A stretch of 64,000 nt of DNA from Bradyrhizobium sp. LMTR 3. Lineage in GTDB: Bacteria; Pseudomonadota; Alphaproteobacteria; Rhizobiales; Xanthobacteraceae. The DNA lies in the NCBI RefSeq assembly GCF_001693485.1, contig NZ_MAXC01000053.1, positions 310,001-374,000 of the forward strand, read 5' to 3'. The notes beneath the pieces were generated by a model that did not search any database, was not told the origin of the DNA, and saw only the letters and a list, made by a program, of their open reading frames with translations. A program made the position numbers and the translations under genes. Positions 16,929-24,747 of the stretch are shown piece by piece (position 1 is the first letter of the stretch; each line of letters opens with the position of its first letter).

Positions 16929-17699
16929 TCAGTTCGGCTTTGGCTGCAGGATCTTGCCTTCGATTTTCGGCAACTCGGCCACGGGAGCGGATTTGTCGGC
17001 GCCGGCGCGGCGGGCCAGTTCGACCGTCAGCCGTTCGGCCGCTTCCGGCTGCATCAGGCCCAGAATGTCCGACATCTTCCGCGGCGCAATCTGGGAGGCG
17101 ATTTCGTAGAGCACGGACATTTCCAGCCGGTCGAACACCTTGGCGGCGTCCTTCGGCTTCATGCCCTCGTACATCGTGATGATGCCCTTGAAGCGGGCAG
17201 CGTCCTGTTCGGCCTTTTGCCCGCTCGCTGTCGAGATCCGCGCCTCGGTGGCCTTGATTTCCTCGACGCGGCCCTCGATGCGCTTCTCGGCTGATTTCAG
17301 AAGGCTTTCGCGAATTTCGATTTCACGCGCGCGCTGCTCCAGTTCCTGGCGCCGTGCCTGCAGCCGTTCCAGGATGGCGCGCTCCGACGGCGACACCGAT
17401 TGCGGATTCTGGTCGGGAAACACCACGACCCCGTCGGGCTTCGGCGGCTCGGTAGCCGGCGCGGCCGGCTTCGGCGCCTCTTCCTTCTTGACTGAACCGG
17501 TGATGTCGGCGGGGTCCGGCCCGCGGGCGCCGGGATAGCCCAGATTGTCCTGCGCCCACGAGCGCTTGGCCGGCTGGCTGACCTGATAGTCGAACACGTA
17601 TCCGCCATCGATCACGAGGCCGGCGACCTTCAGCACTGCAAGGCCGAAGATCGCGACCAGCACGACCGGAATGACACGGATATCGCGAAACGACTTCAT
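16929..17699 (-). CDS. motE: MotE-family protein (MgtE N-terminal-like domain)
   Basis: A 256-residue protein with an N-terminal membrane anchor (about 10-32), a Pro-rich linker, a coiled coil (about 105-170) and a C-terminal domain like the MgtE intracellular N-domain and the FliG middle domain (MYEGMKPKDAAKVFDRLEMS...APRKMSDILGLMQPEAAERL, about 175-235). Proteins of this group are annotated as MotE family; Sinorhizobium MotE is a periplasmic chaperone for the motility protein MotC. It overlaps the DUF6468 gene by four bases and is last in fliL-fliM-DUF6468-motE. The exact function here is inferred. Confidence 0.8.
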   Translation of the reverse strand: MKSFRDIRVIPVVLVAIFGLAVLKVAGLVIDGGYVFDYQVSQPAKRSWAQDNLGYPGARGPDPADITGSVKKEEAPKPAAPATEPPKPDGVVVFPDQNPQSVSPSERAILERLQARRQELEQRAREIEIRESLLKSAEKRIEGRVEEIKATEARISTASGQKAEQDAARFKGIITMYEGMKPKDAAKVFDRLEMSVLYEIASQIAPRKMSDILGLMQPEAAERLTVELARRAGADKSAPVAELPKIEGKILQPKPN

Positions 17700-18133
17700 G
17701 CGGCGAGGCCACTGGCCTTTCGGCGTTCGGAGAATGCTTCAGCCGCCGCCGCTACCGCCTTGGCTGTTGAGACCCTGGGTGCTGCGGGTTCGGCTTCTTG
17801 CGAGGGCCGCGCCGCGATCGCGATCTTGGACAGCCGTCGAATGACGCCGTCGCCTTCGGCCAGCATGCCCTTCAGGTGCCCCGCCATCTGAGTCGCGGCG
17901 GCGAGTTGGCTGCCGAGATTCTCGTTGACGTCGCGCACGGTGTGCTTGAGGCCGCCGATCGCCCGCTCGGCGATTTCGGTTGCCGTGATCAGTTCCGCGA
18001 TGGTGGCTTTCAGCGAATGCTCGTCCGCCTTCAGCCGCTTCAGCCGCTTGTTGAGCAGCATGCAGTAACCGATCGTGAGCAGTAGCAAAACCGCCACCAG
18101 ACTCTCGATCACAATGCCGAGGAAATGACTCAT
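17696..18133 (-). CDS. DUF6468-family flagellar-cluster protein
   Basis: A 145-residue protein with one N-terminal membrane helix (about 7-28) followed by a long amphipathic coiled coil (about 30-120) and an Ala-rich tail. DUF6468 proteins are found between fliM and motE in alphaproteobacteria. The function is unknown; motor or stator assembly is inferred from context. Four-base overlaps with both neighbours indicate translational coupling. Confidence 0.7.
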   Translation of the reverse strand: MSHFLGIVIESLVAVLLLLTIGYCMLLNKRLKRLKADEHSLKATIAELITATEIAERAIGGLKHTVRDVNENLGSQLAAATQMAGHLKGMLAEGDGVIRRLSKIAIAARPSQEAEPAAPRVSTAKAVAAAAEAFSERRKASGLAA

Positions 18134-19332
18134 TGTGCCTCCATCAACTTGGTTTGCTCGTCGGCCTTGTCGAACATCGCGAAGGTGGTATTCGGCTTGC
18201 GCAATTGCTTGGTGACGCGGATCGCGACGCGGTCGCCGACCCGGCCCATCCGCCCTTCGGTCAGGGTGACGTTGCCGCAGCGGACCGACACCAGCGCATC
18301 GGGCCGCATCTCCAGCGGCAGCGTGTCGCCGACCTTCAGCTTCATCAACTGCTTGAGCGGAATGTCGGCTTCATACAGCACGGCATCGACCGATATCTCG
18401 GCCTGCGCCACTTCGGTGGCGAAGTGCCCTTCCCAGATCGGATCGCGGCCGAACTTTTCGCCCATGAACATCTGCAACAGAACCGGGCGGATCGGCTCGA
18501 TGGTCGCATAGGGCAGCAGCAGTTCGATGTTGCCGCCGCGGTCTTCCATGTCGATGCGCAGCCGCACCAGGATCGCGGCGTTGGCGGGCCTGGAGATCGC
18601 GGCGAAGCGCGGATTGGTTTCCAGCCGGTCGATCGAGAACGTCACCGGCGACAGCGGCCGGAACGCCTGCTCGGCGTCTGAAAGCACCACCTCGACCAGT
18701 CGCTTGACGAGGTTGGTTTCGATCGTGGTGTAGGGCCGGCCCTCGATGCGCAGCGAGGTCTGGCCGCGGCGGCCGCCGAGCAGCACGTCGATAATCGAAT
18801 AGATCAGGCTGGAATCGACCGTCGCAAGGCCGAAATTCTCCCACTCCTCGGCCTTGAACACGCTGAGTACGGCCGGCAAGGGAATTGAGTTCATGTAGTC
18901 GCCGAAGCGGACCGAGGTGATGCGGTCGAGCGAGACTTCCACGTTGTCGGAGGTGAAGTTGCGCAAGCTCGTGGTCATCAGCCGCACCAGGCGGTCGAAA
19001 ACGATTTCGAGCATCGGCAGACGCTCATAGGACACCATCGCGGAATCGATGATGGCGCGAATGCCGGAATGGTCGTCGAGATTGACATCGCCGACGGTGA
19101 AGCCGAGCAGATTGTCGATTTCTTCCTGCGACAGAACCCGCTCGCCGGAATTCTTGTTGCCGAACTCGCGGCCGCCATCCTCGACCATGGCCGCCCATTG
19201 CAGCGCCATGCTCTCGGAGAGTTCATTGGCGGCAGCCTCTTCCGCAGCCGCCGCGGGATCTTCGGAATCCAGAGAGGCTTCCCATTGCGCGGCAATGGCG
19301 TCCTGGTCCATCTGGTCTTGGTTGCCGGCCAT
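18130..19332 (-). CDS. fliM: Flagellar motor switch protein FliM
   Basis: FliM is the C-ring protein that binds phospho-CheY. The middle domain (about 110-300) contains YMNSIPLPAVLSVFKAEEW and FKPLSPVTFS-like segments. The SpoA domain at about 315-390 is clear (LKVGDTLPLEMRPDALVSVRCGN). The 400 residues exceed the usual 330, because the EIDNLLGF motif lies near residue 70 behind an acidic extension. That extension has two related segments, DAIAAQWEASLDSE and SMALQWAAMVEDG. Second gene of the fliL operon. Confidence 0.96.
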   Translation of the reverse strand: MAGNQDQMDQDAIAAQWEASLDSEDPAAAAEEAAANELSESMALQWAAMVEDGGREFGNKNSGERVLSQEEIDNLLGFTVGDVNLDDHSGIRAIIDSAMVSYERLPMLEIVFDRLVRLMTTSLRNFTSDNVEVSLDRITSVRFGDYMNSIPLPAVLSVFKAEEWENFGLATVDSSLIYSIIDVLLGGRRGQTSLRIEGRPYTTIETNLVKRLVEVVLSDAEQAFRPLSPVTFSIDRLETNPRFAAISRPANAAILVRLRIDMEDRGGNIELLLPYATIEPIRPVLLQMFMGEKFGRDPIWEGHFATEVAQAEISVDAVLYEADIPLKQLMKLKVGDTLPLEMRPDALVSVRCGNVTLTEGRMGRVGDRVAIRVTKQLRKPNTTFAMFDKADEQTKLMEAQ

Positions 19333-19350
19333 GATGCTAGATCCGTCCCA

Positions 19351-19842
19351 TCACTGCACGACGATTTCCTTGAACAGCACGGCACTCACCTGCTGCGGCG
19401 CCACCGCGTTGTTGACGCGCTTGGTAAGTTCTTCCTTGAGACGAAACAGGCCCGCCGAACCGTTGATGTCGGAGGGACGCAGTTCGCGCAGGTAGGTCTG
19501 GAACAGATCGGTGACGCGCGGCAGGTTCGGCTTGATCGCCTCGACCTGCTTCTCTTCCTTGATCTCGAGCACGACCTTGACGCGGAGATATTGCACCCGC
19601 TCGCCCGGGGCGCCGACCAGGTTGACCATCATATCGGGCACTTCGATGAAGGACGGCGGCTTCAGCGGCGGCGCTTCGGCGTGCTTCTCCTCGCCGTGGC
19701 CGCGCATCAGGAAGAACCAGCCGGCGCCGGCGCCAAGGATGGCGACGAATCCGGCGACCGCAATGATCAGCTTGAGCTTGCCCTTTTTCGACGATGCGGC
19801 TTCTGCGCCGTCTGCGCCTTCCGCCTGCTCGTTGTCAGCCAT
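19351..19842 (-). CDS. fliL: Flagellar basal body-associated protein FliL
   Basis: FliL surrounds or stabilises the stator at the basal body. The 163-residue protein has a cytoplasmic charged start, one membrane helix (about 22-42) and a periplasmic stomatin-like domain (PPSFIEVPDMMVNLVG...YLRVKVVLEIKEEK). The start at 19842 follows a GGGCGGGG sequence. An alternative ATG at 19860 would add six residues. First gene of fliL-fliM-DUF6468-motE. A degenerate CtrA-like half site (TTAACC near 19973) lies upstream. Confidence 0.93.
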   Translation of the reverse strand: MADNEQAEGADGAEAASSKKGKLKLIIAVAGFVAILGAGAGWFFLMRGHGEEKHAEAPPLKPPSFIEVPDMMVNLVGAPGERVQYLRVKVVLEIKEEKQVEAIKPNLPRVTDLFQTYLRELRPSDINGSAGLFRLKEELTKRVNNAVAPQQVSAVLFKEIVVQ

Positions 19843-20104
19843 TGCCCCGCCCGCTTCCATCTGGGAACGAACGCGGTTGCCACCAGCCTGGGTAACGATG
19901 CCCCCACAACGCGAAACAAAAGCCGCCAGCGCACACGCGCCCTCTACACGTGCAACGCTAGGGTAATAATGGTTAACGGAACCTTTCCATTCGCGCCCAA
20001 CTGGGAAAAATCTGCCGGGCAAACATGGTCAACAAGACCTTTCTGCCGCCCCCTCCGCCTGCAGTAAAATGCCTAACCCCTTAAAAAATCAGCACTTCCG
20101 GACT

Positions 20105-20119
20105 TGGCACGGCTTTCGC
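20105..20119 (+). promoter_or_regulatory. Sigma-54-like promoter upstream of flgF
   Basis: TGGCAC-GGCTT-TCGC has the invariant GG and GC at the canonical -24/-12 spacing, with one mismatch in the -12 TTGC. The element upstream of flgI has the same variant (TGGCAC-N5-TCGC). It sits 111 bases before flgF in the 387-base divergent spacer with fliL, where no other gene is seen. Known biology: late flagellar operons of Caulobacter use sigma-54. Confidence 0.6.
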
Positions 20120-20229
20120 TGAGTAAACGGCGTGGACCCGCCGGCTTGGGAGAGCCCAAAGGTTTACGACGGATCCGGATTACGGGCTTGGGAGAGCCTG
20201 CTTCGGATCGATCAAGGGGAGATCCACCG

Positions 20230-20994
20230 ATGGAGAATATGCTTCTCGTCGGACTTTCGCGGCAGATGACGCTGGAACGGCAGTTGGATGTCGTTGCCAA
20301 CAACGTCGCGAACATCAACACGACGGGCTTCAAGGCCGACCGGTCGCTGTTCGAGGAATATCTGCGCTCGCCGGCGCATGAAGACAATTTCGTGCGCGCC
20401 GACCGCCGCGTCTCCTTCGTGCACGACCGCGCCACCTTCCACGACTTCTCGGCCGGCCCCTCCGAGCAGACCAAGAACCCGCTCGACGTCGCAATCGACG
20501 GCAACGCCTTTCTAGTGGTGCAGACGGCCGCCGGCGAGCGCTACACCCGTGACGGCGGCCTGCAGATCAACAATCAGGGCCAGCTCGTAACCGCGAGCGG
20601 CGATCCGGTGCTGGGGACCTCCGGCCCGATCGTGTTCCAGCCGACCGACAAGGCGATCAACATCGCCGCAGACGGCAATATCACGGTTCTCGAGGGCACC
20701 GGCAGCACCGACTCCATTCGCGGCAAGCTGCGCCTGGTCTCCTTTGCTGACCCGCAGAAGCTCGTCAAGGAAGGCGGCAACCTTTACTCGGCGGGCCAGG
20801 GCGTCGCCGCCCAGCCCGACACCACTTCGCGGGTGCACCAGGGCTTCATCGAAAAGTCGAACGTCAATTCGGTCCACGAAATGAGCCGCATGATCGAGAT
20901 CACGCGCACCTACACGCAGATCTCGGCGATGCTGCAGCAGCAGCACGACCTGCACCGAACCGCAGTCGAGAAACTCGCCGACGTTCCGGCATAA
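20230..20994 (+). CDS. flgF: Flagellar rod protein FlgF
   Basis: FlgF is a proximal-rod protein. The 254 residues show the rod signature DVVANNVANINTTGFKADR at about 20-38 and the C-terminal helix MSRMIEITRTYTQISAMLQQ. AAGGGGA lies about ten bases before the ATG at 20230, so upstream in-frame starts are rejected. First gene of flgF-flgG-flgA-flgH, with a sigma-54-like promoter upstream. Confidence 0.96.
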   Translation: MENMLLVGLSRQMTLERQLDVVANNVANINTTGFKADRSLFEEYLRSPAHEDNFVRADRRVSFVHDRATFHDFSAGPSEQTKNPLDVAIDGNAFLVVQTAAGERYTRDGGLQINNQGQLVTASGDPVLGTSGPIVFQPTDKAINIAADGNITVLEGTGSTDSIRGKLRLVSFADPQKLVKEGGNLYSAGQGVAAQPDTTSRVHQGFIEKSNVNSVHEMSRMIEITRTYTQISAMLQQQHDLHRTAVEKLADVPA

Positions 20995-21012
20995 CGCTTA
21001 AGGCATAGATCG

Positions 21013-21801
21013 ATGCGCGCACTCTACACAGCAGCGACCGGCATGGCGGCACAGGAACTCAACGTTCAGGTGATCTCCAACAACATCGCCAACATGCGCA
21101 CCACCGGCTACAAGAAGCAGCGCGCGGCGTTCCAGGACCTGATCTATGACCATGTGCGCCGCGTCGGCGCGCAGGCATCCGACCAGGGCACAATCCTGCC
21201 GGTCGGCGTCGACATCGGCGGCGGCGTCAAGACCGTCGGCACGCCGCGGCTGATGGGCCAGGGCACGCTGTCGCCGACCGGCAACGACCTCGACGTCGCG
21301 ATCCGCGGCGAAGGTTTCTTCAAGATCCAGGTGCCCGACGGCACCTATGCCTATACCCGCGACGGCTCGTTCATGATGGACGCACAAGGCCGCGTCGTCA
21401 CCGCCCAGGGCAACCCGGTGCAGCCGACGATCACGATCCCGCAGAATTCCTCGCAGATCACCATCAACGCGCAGGGTCAGCTCACGGTGATGCTGCCGGG
21501 CTCGACCACGCCGACACTCGTCGGCCAGATCGGCCTGACCCGGTTCATCAACAAGGCCGGCCTCAATCCGATCGGCGACAATCTGTTCACGGACACCCCG
21601 GCCTCCGGCACGCCGCAGGACGGCATCGCCAACACTGACGGCTTTGGCGACATGCAGCAGGGCAACCTGGAACAAGCCAACGTCGAGGTGGTGACTGAAA
21701 TCTCCGACCTGATCGCCGCCCAGCGCGCCTATGAGATGAACGCCAAGGTGGTCAGCGCGGCCGACCAGATGCTGCAATCCACCTCCAACATGTTCCGCTA
21801 A
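21013..21801 (+). CDS. flgG: Flagellar distal rod protein FlgG
   Basis: FlgG forms the distal rod (drive shaft). The 262-residue length is typical. It contains MRALYTAATGMAAQELNVQV at the start, the rod signature VISNNIANMRTTGYKKQR, the GEGFFKIQVPDGTYAYTRDGSF segment and the C-terminal VVTEISDLIAAQRAYEMNAK. It follows flgF by 18 bases and precedes flgA by 10 bases. Confidence 0.97.
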   Translation: MRALYTAATGMAAQELNVQVISNNIANMRTTGYKKQRAAFQDLIYDHVRRVGAQASDQGTILPVGVDIGGGVKTVGTPRLMGQGTLSPTGNDLDVAIRGEGFFKIQVPDGTYAYTRDGSFMMDAQGRVVTAQGNPVQPTITIPQNSSQITINAQGQLTVMLPGSTTPTLVGQIGLTRFINKAGLNPIGDNLFTDTPASGTPQDGIANTDGFGDMQQGNLEQANVEVVTEISDLIAAQRAYEMNAKVVSAADQMLQSTSNMFR

Positions 21802-21811
21802 AGGACTGATC

Positions 21812-22894
21812 ATGATCGCCCGCGCCCTCCTTCTGGCCGCCGCCCTGATCGCCGCATCGAGTACGGCCGCTGTCGCGCAGACCCGGGAAAGCTTCGCGAA
21901 CCGCAACGTGATCGCCGCGCCCGTGCTGCGTGCCGACGTGCAGGTATCGGGCGACCTCGTGCGGATCGGCGACGTGATCGACAACGCCGGCAGCGCCGCG
22001 CAGATCGCGATCTATCGCGCCCCGGATCTCGGCACCACCGGCTCGCTGCCGGTAGCGCAGGTGCTCAACACCCTCCGTGCCCATCACGTGATCGGCGTCG
22101 ACACCCGCGACCTCAGGGAAATTTCGGTAACGCGTCTGGCCCGCACGCTCGAAGGCAAGGACATCGAGCTGCAGGTTGCGCGCGCTCTGGAGCGCCGCAA
22201 TGGTCTCGGCGACGCCGCCAATCTGTCGCTGACCTTCGACCGCGATCCCGGCGACGTCAGGCTGGATGCCGGCTTCAGCGGCAGCCTGCAGGCGGCCATC
22301 GTGCGCTACGACAATCGCAACGGCCGATTCGACGTCACCCTCGAGATCGCCAACGAGAACGGCGCCGCTGCTGCCAAGCTGCGTTTTACCGGCACGGCGA
22401 TCGAGACCGTCGAGGCCGCGGTGCTGGCGCGCAACGTCGAGCGCAACGAGGTCCTCAAGTCGTCCGACGTGATGATCGAGCGCCGCCCCAAGACGGAAGT
22501 CGGCCCCGATGCCGCTGCGCGTGATCGCACCGTGGGCATGCAGGCCCGCCGCCAGCTCCGCGCCGGCCAGGCCATCAGGACCGCAGATCTCGCCAAGCCC
22601 GATCTGGTACAGCGCGACCAGAACGTCATGTTGATCTACGAGACGCCCGGAATCTACCTCACCATGCGCGGCAAGGCGCTGGACAGCGGCACCGAGGGCG
22701 ACGTCGTCACCGTCATGAACCTGCAGTCGAAGCGCACGGTGTCCGGCACCGTGACCGGCCGCGGGCAGGTCTCGATCTCACCGCCGGCGTCTCGCCTGCC
22801 GCAGACCAGCGATGCTACCTCCTCGCTCGGCAAAGCACCCGCACCCGTCGCCGTAGCTACCGTCAGTTCGCCAGTCGCTCCAAAAGCCGAGTAA
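21812..22894 (+). CDS. flgA: P-ring assembly chaperone FlgA
   Basis: FlgA is a periplasmic chaperone for P-ring (FlgI) assembly. It has a signal peptide (about 1-24, ending AVAQ). Residues 30-190 are a variable beta-rich region. The conserved SAF/ChapFlgA domain is at about 200-325, with VLARNVERNEVLKSSDVMIE, AARRQLRAGQAI-like text and YETPGIYLTMRGKALDSGTE. At 360 residues it is longer than E. coli FlgA (219), as is common in alphaproteobacteria. It lies five bases before flgH. Confidence 0.93.
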   Translation: MIARALLLAAALIAASSTAAVAQTRESFANRNVIAAPVLRADVQVSGDLVRIGDVIDNAGSAAQIAIYRAPDLGTTGSLPVAQVLNTLRAHHVIGVDTRDLREISVTRLARTLEGKDIELQVARALERRNGLGDAANLSLTFDRDPGDVRLDAGFSGSLQAAIVRYDNRNGRFDVTLEIANENGAAAAKLRFTGTAIETVEAAVLARNVERNEVLKSSDVMIERRPKTEVGPDAAARDRTVGMQARRQLRAGQAIRTADLAKPDLVQRDQNVMLIYETPGIYLTMRGKALDSGTEGDVVTVMNLQSKRTVSGTVTGRGQVSISPPASRLPQTSDATSSLGKAPAPVAVATVSSPVAPKAE

Positions 22895-22899
22895 TGTAA

Positions 22900-23652
22900 A
22901 TGTCAGTCACCCGTCTCAACCGCCTCGCTCTCTCCGGCGCCATGCTGTCGCTGGCCGCCTTGGCGAGCGGTTGCTCCTCGATCGACCGTCTGTCGCAGAT
23001 CGGCGAAAAGCCGAGGCTGACGGAGATCGAAAACCCGACCACGCAGCCCGGCTACAAGCCGGTACAGATGCCGATGCCGAAGCCGGAGCAGGCCTCCTAC
23101 AACGCCAATTCGCTGTGGCGGAACGGCTCGCGTGCCTTTTTCAAGGACCAGCGCGCGGCGCGTATCGGCGACCTCCTGACGGTGACCGTCAACATCACCG
23201 ACAAGGCCAACCTGTCCAACGAGACCCAACGCAGCCGCTCCGCCAAGGAAGACTCGGGGATCACCGATTTCATTGGGTCAAGCACGATCACACAGGCAAA
23301 CAAGATCCTGCCCGGCAAGATCCTGACCACGGACTCGACGTCGTCGAGCGACGGCAAGGGCTCGGTCAACCGTCAGGAAGCGTTGCAGACCAATGTCGCG
23401 GCCGTGGTCACGCAGGTGCTGCCGAACGGCAATCTCGTGGTCGAAGGCAAGCAGGAGATCCGCGTCAACTTCGAAATCCGCGAACTGATCGTCGCCGGCA
23501 TCGTCCGCCCCGAGGACATCCAGAGCGACAATACCATCGATTCCTCGAAGATCGCGCAGGCCCGCATCGCCTATGGTGGCCGCGGCCAGATCACCGACGT
23601 GCAGCAACCCCGTTACGGGCAACAGGTGATGGACGTGCTGCTGCCGTTCTAG
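22900..23652 (+). CDS. flgH: Flagellar L-ring lipoprotein FlgH
   Basis: FlgH forms the outer-membrane L ring. The lipobox LASGC places the lipidated cysteine at residue 25. The conserved segments SLWRNGSRAFFKDQRAARIGDLLTVTV and NLVVEGKQEIRVNFEIRELIVAGIVRPEDI, and the C-terminal YGGRGQITDVQQPRYGQQVMDV, are clear. The 250-residue length is normal. Last gene of flgFGAH, followed by a terminator. Confidence 0.97.
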   Translation: MSVTRLNRLALSGAMLSLAALASGCSSIDRLSQIGEKPRLTEIENPTTQPGYKPVQMPMPKPEQASYNANSLWRNGSRAFFKDQRAARIGDLLTVTVNITDKANLSNETQRSRSAKEDSGITDFIGSSTITQANKILPGKILTTDSTSSSDGKGSVNRQEALQTNVAAVVTQVLPNGNLVVEGKQEIRVNFEIRELIVAGIVRPEDIQSDNTIDSSKIAQARIAYGGRGQITDVQQPRYGQQVMDVLLPF

Positions 23653-23710
23653 TTTCTCCCGAGCTCCCACACTCCATCGCGAACCTAGGCGCGGTGAAGT
23701 GTATCAACGC

Positions 23711-23750
23711 GGCCTCCGTCAGCTCCCCTGGCGGAGGCCGTGGTCGTTTT
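23711..23750 (+). terminator. Terminator after flgFGAH
   Basis: The arms GGCCTCCG and CGGAGGCC (23711-23718 and 23732-23739) enclose a 13-base loop with extra partial pairing, and a GTCGTTTT tract follows. It lies about 60 bases after flgH. Confidence 0.7.
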
Positions 23751-23815
23751 GTGATCCAAGCATCTTAGAGCTTGCTCCAGCGCAAGCCGCCTGCCCCTCG
23801 TCGTCTTCCCGTGTT

Positions 23816-23840
23816 GGAACCGAACCTACCCGCCGGCGTT
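23816..23840 (+). promoter_or_regulatory. EcfG-type general stress promoter upstream of yidB
   Basis: GGAAC followed after exactly 16 bases by CGTT matches the alphaproteobacterial EcfG consensus GGAAC-N16/17-CGTT. The -10 element ends 33 bases before the start at 23873. Confidence 0.7.
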
Positions 23841-23872
23841 CCTGACAGCAACCATCTGCACGGAGGCTAATC

Positions 23873-24325
23873 ATGGGCCGCGGAATGCCATCGATGACTG
23901 CTCTGCTCGGGCTGCTCGCCATTGCGGGATATCAGAACCGCGACAAACTGGCCGAACTTCTCAAGGGCGTTGGGGGCCAGCCGAACACAGGCGGGGGACA
24001 GCAGCCGCCGGGCGGCTTGCTCGGCAATTTGAGCGGAATGTTGGGCGGCGCCGGGGTTGGCGGCCTGCTCAACGGCGGGATCGGCGAGTTGCTCGAAAGT
24101 TTCAAGCAAAACGGCCAGGGCGAGAAGGCCGAATCCTGGATCAACCAAGGCCCGAACAAGGATGTCTCACCTCCGGAATTGAAGCAAGCGATCGGGTCCG
24201 ACGTTCTGGCACAACTCGAACAGCAGACCGGACTTTCGCAGGAAGAGATCCTGGCGAGATTGTCTCGCGAGCTTCCGGCAGCCGTCGACAAATACACGCC
24301 GGACGGCCGTTTGCCGGCAGCATGA
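23873..24325 (+). CDS. YidB-family protein (DUF937)
   Basis: A 150-residue protein with a short hydrophobic start (MTALLGLLAIAGYQ) and a Gly/Gln-rich linker. The YidB/DUF937-type helical domain contains GGLLNGGIGELLESFKQNGQGEKAESWINQG and LEQQTGLSQEEILARLSRELP. A GGAGG sits before the ATG. Function unknown. The EcfG-type promoter upstream and the downstream membrane gene (43 bases away) suggest a general-stress pair. Confidence 0.8.
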   Translation: MGRGMPSMTALLGLLAIAGYQNRDKLAELLKGVGGQPNTGGGQQPPGGLLGNLSGMLGGAGVGGLLNGGIGELLESFKQNGQGEKAESWINQGPNKDVSPPELKQAIGSDVLAQLEQQTGLSQEEILARLSRELPAAVDKYTPDGRLPAA

Positions 24326-24368
24326 GTGGATCGACGTACGTTTGGGCAATCAGGAATGGAGCACCGAA

Positions 24369-24632
24369 ATGGGCATCATTTGGACGATCATCATTGGTTT
24401 CATTGCTGGCGTAATTGCCAAGCTCATTATGCCTGGAGACAATGAGCCCTCAGGCTTCATTCTCACCACCATACTGGGTATCGTCGGCGCCTTCGTGGCG
24501 ACTTATCTTGGTCAGTCGCTCGGGTGGTACAGCCCCGGAGAAGGCGCGGGCCTGATCGGTGCGATAGTCGGCGCCATCATTGTGCTCTTCGTCTACGGCC
24601 TCTTCGCCGGCCGGCAACGGCGAGCGATTTAA
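24369..24632 (+). CDS. GlsB/YeaQ/YmgE-family membrane protein
   Basis: An 87-residue transglycosylase-associated family protein with three membrane helices (about 1-21, 30-50 and 58-80) and the family motifs GFIAGVIAKLIMPG and GLIGAIVGAIIVLFVYG. The name of the family does not imply shown enzymatic activity. The start at 24369 has AGGAATGGAG upstream. It is probably expressed with yidB under the stress promoter at 23816. Confidence 0.88.
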   Translation: MGIIWTIIIGFIAGVIAKLIMPGDNEPSGFILTTILGIVGAFVATYLGQSLGWYSPGEGAGLIGAIVGAIIVLFVYGLFAGRQRRAI

Positions 24633-24747
24633 GACCAGACCTGATTGTTTTATCGTCGGGCTTGGGTGTGGATCAGCGGAGCGCCGGTCCGAAGCGCTCG
24701 CTTGACATTGCGCGTACGTCGAAGTCAAGGAAACGCTCATCTAGAAC

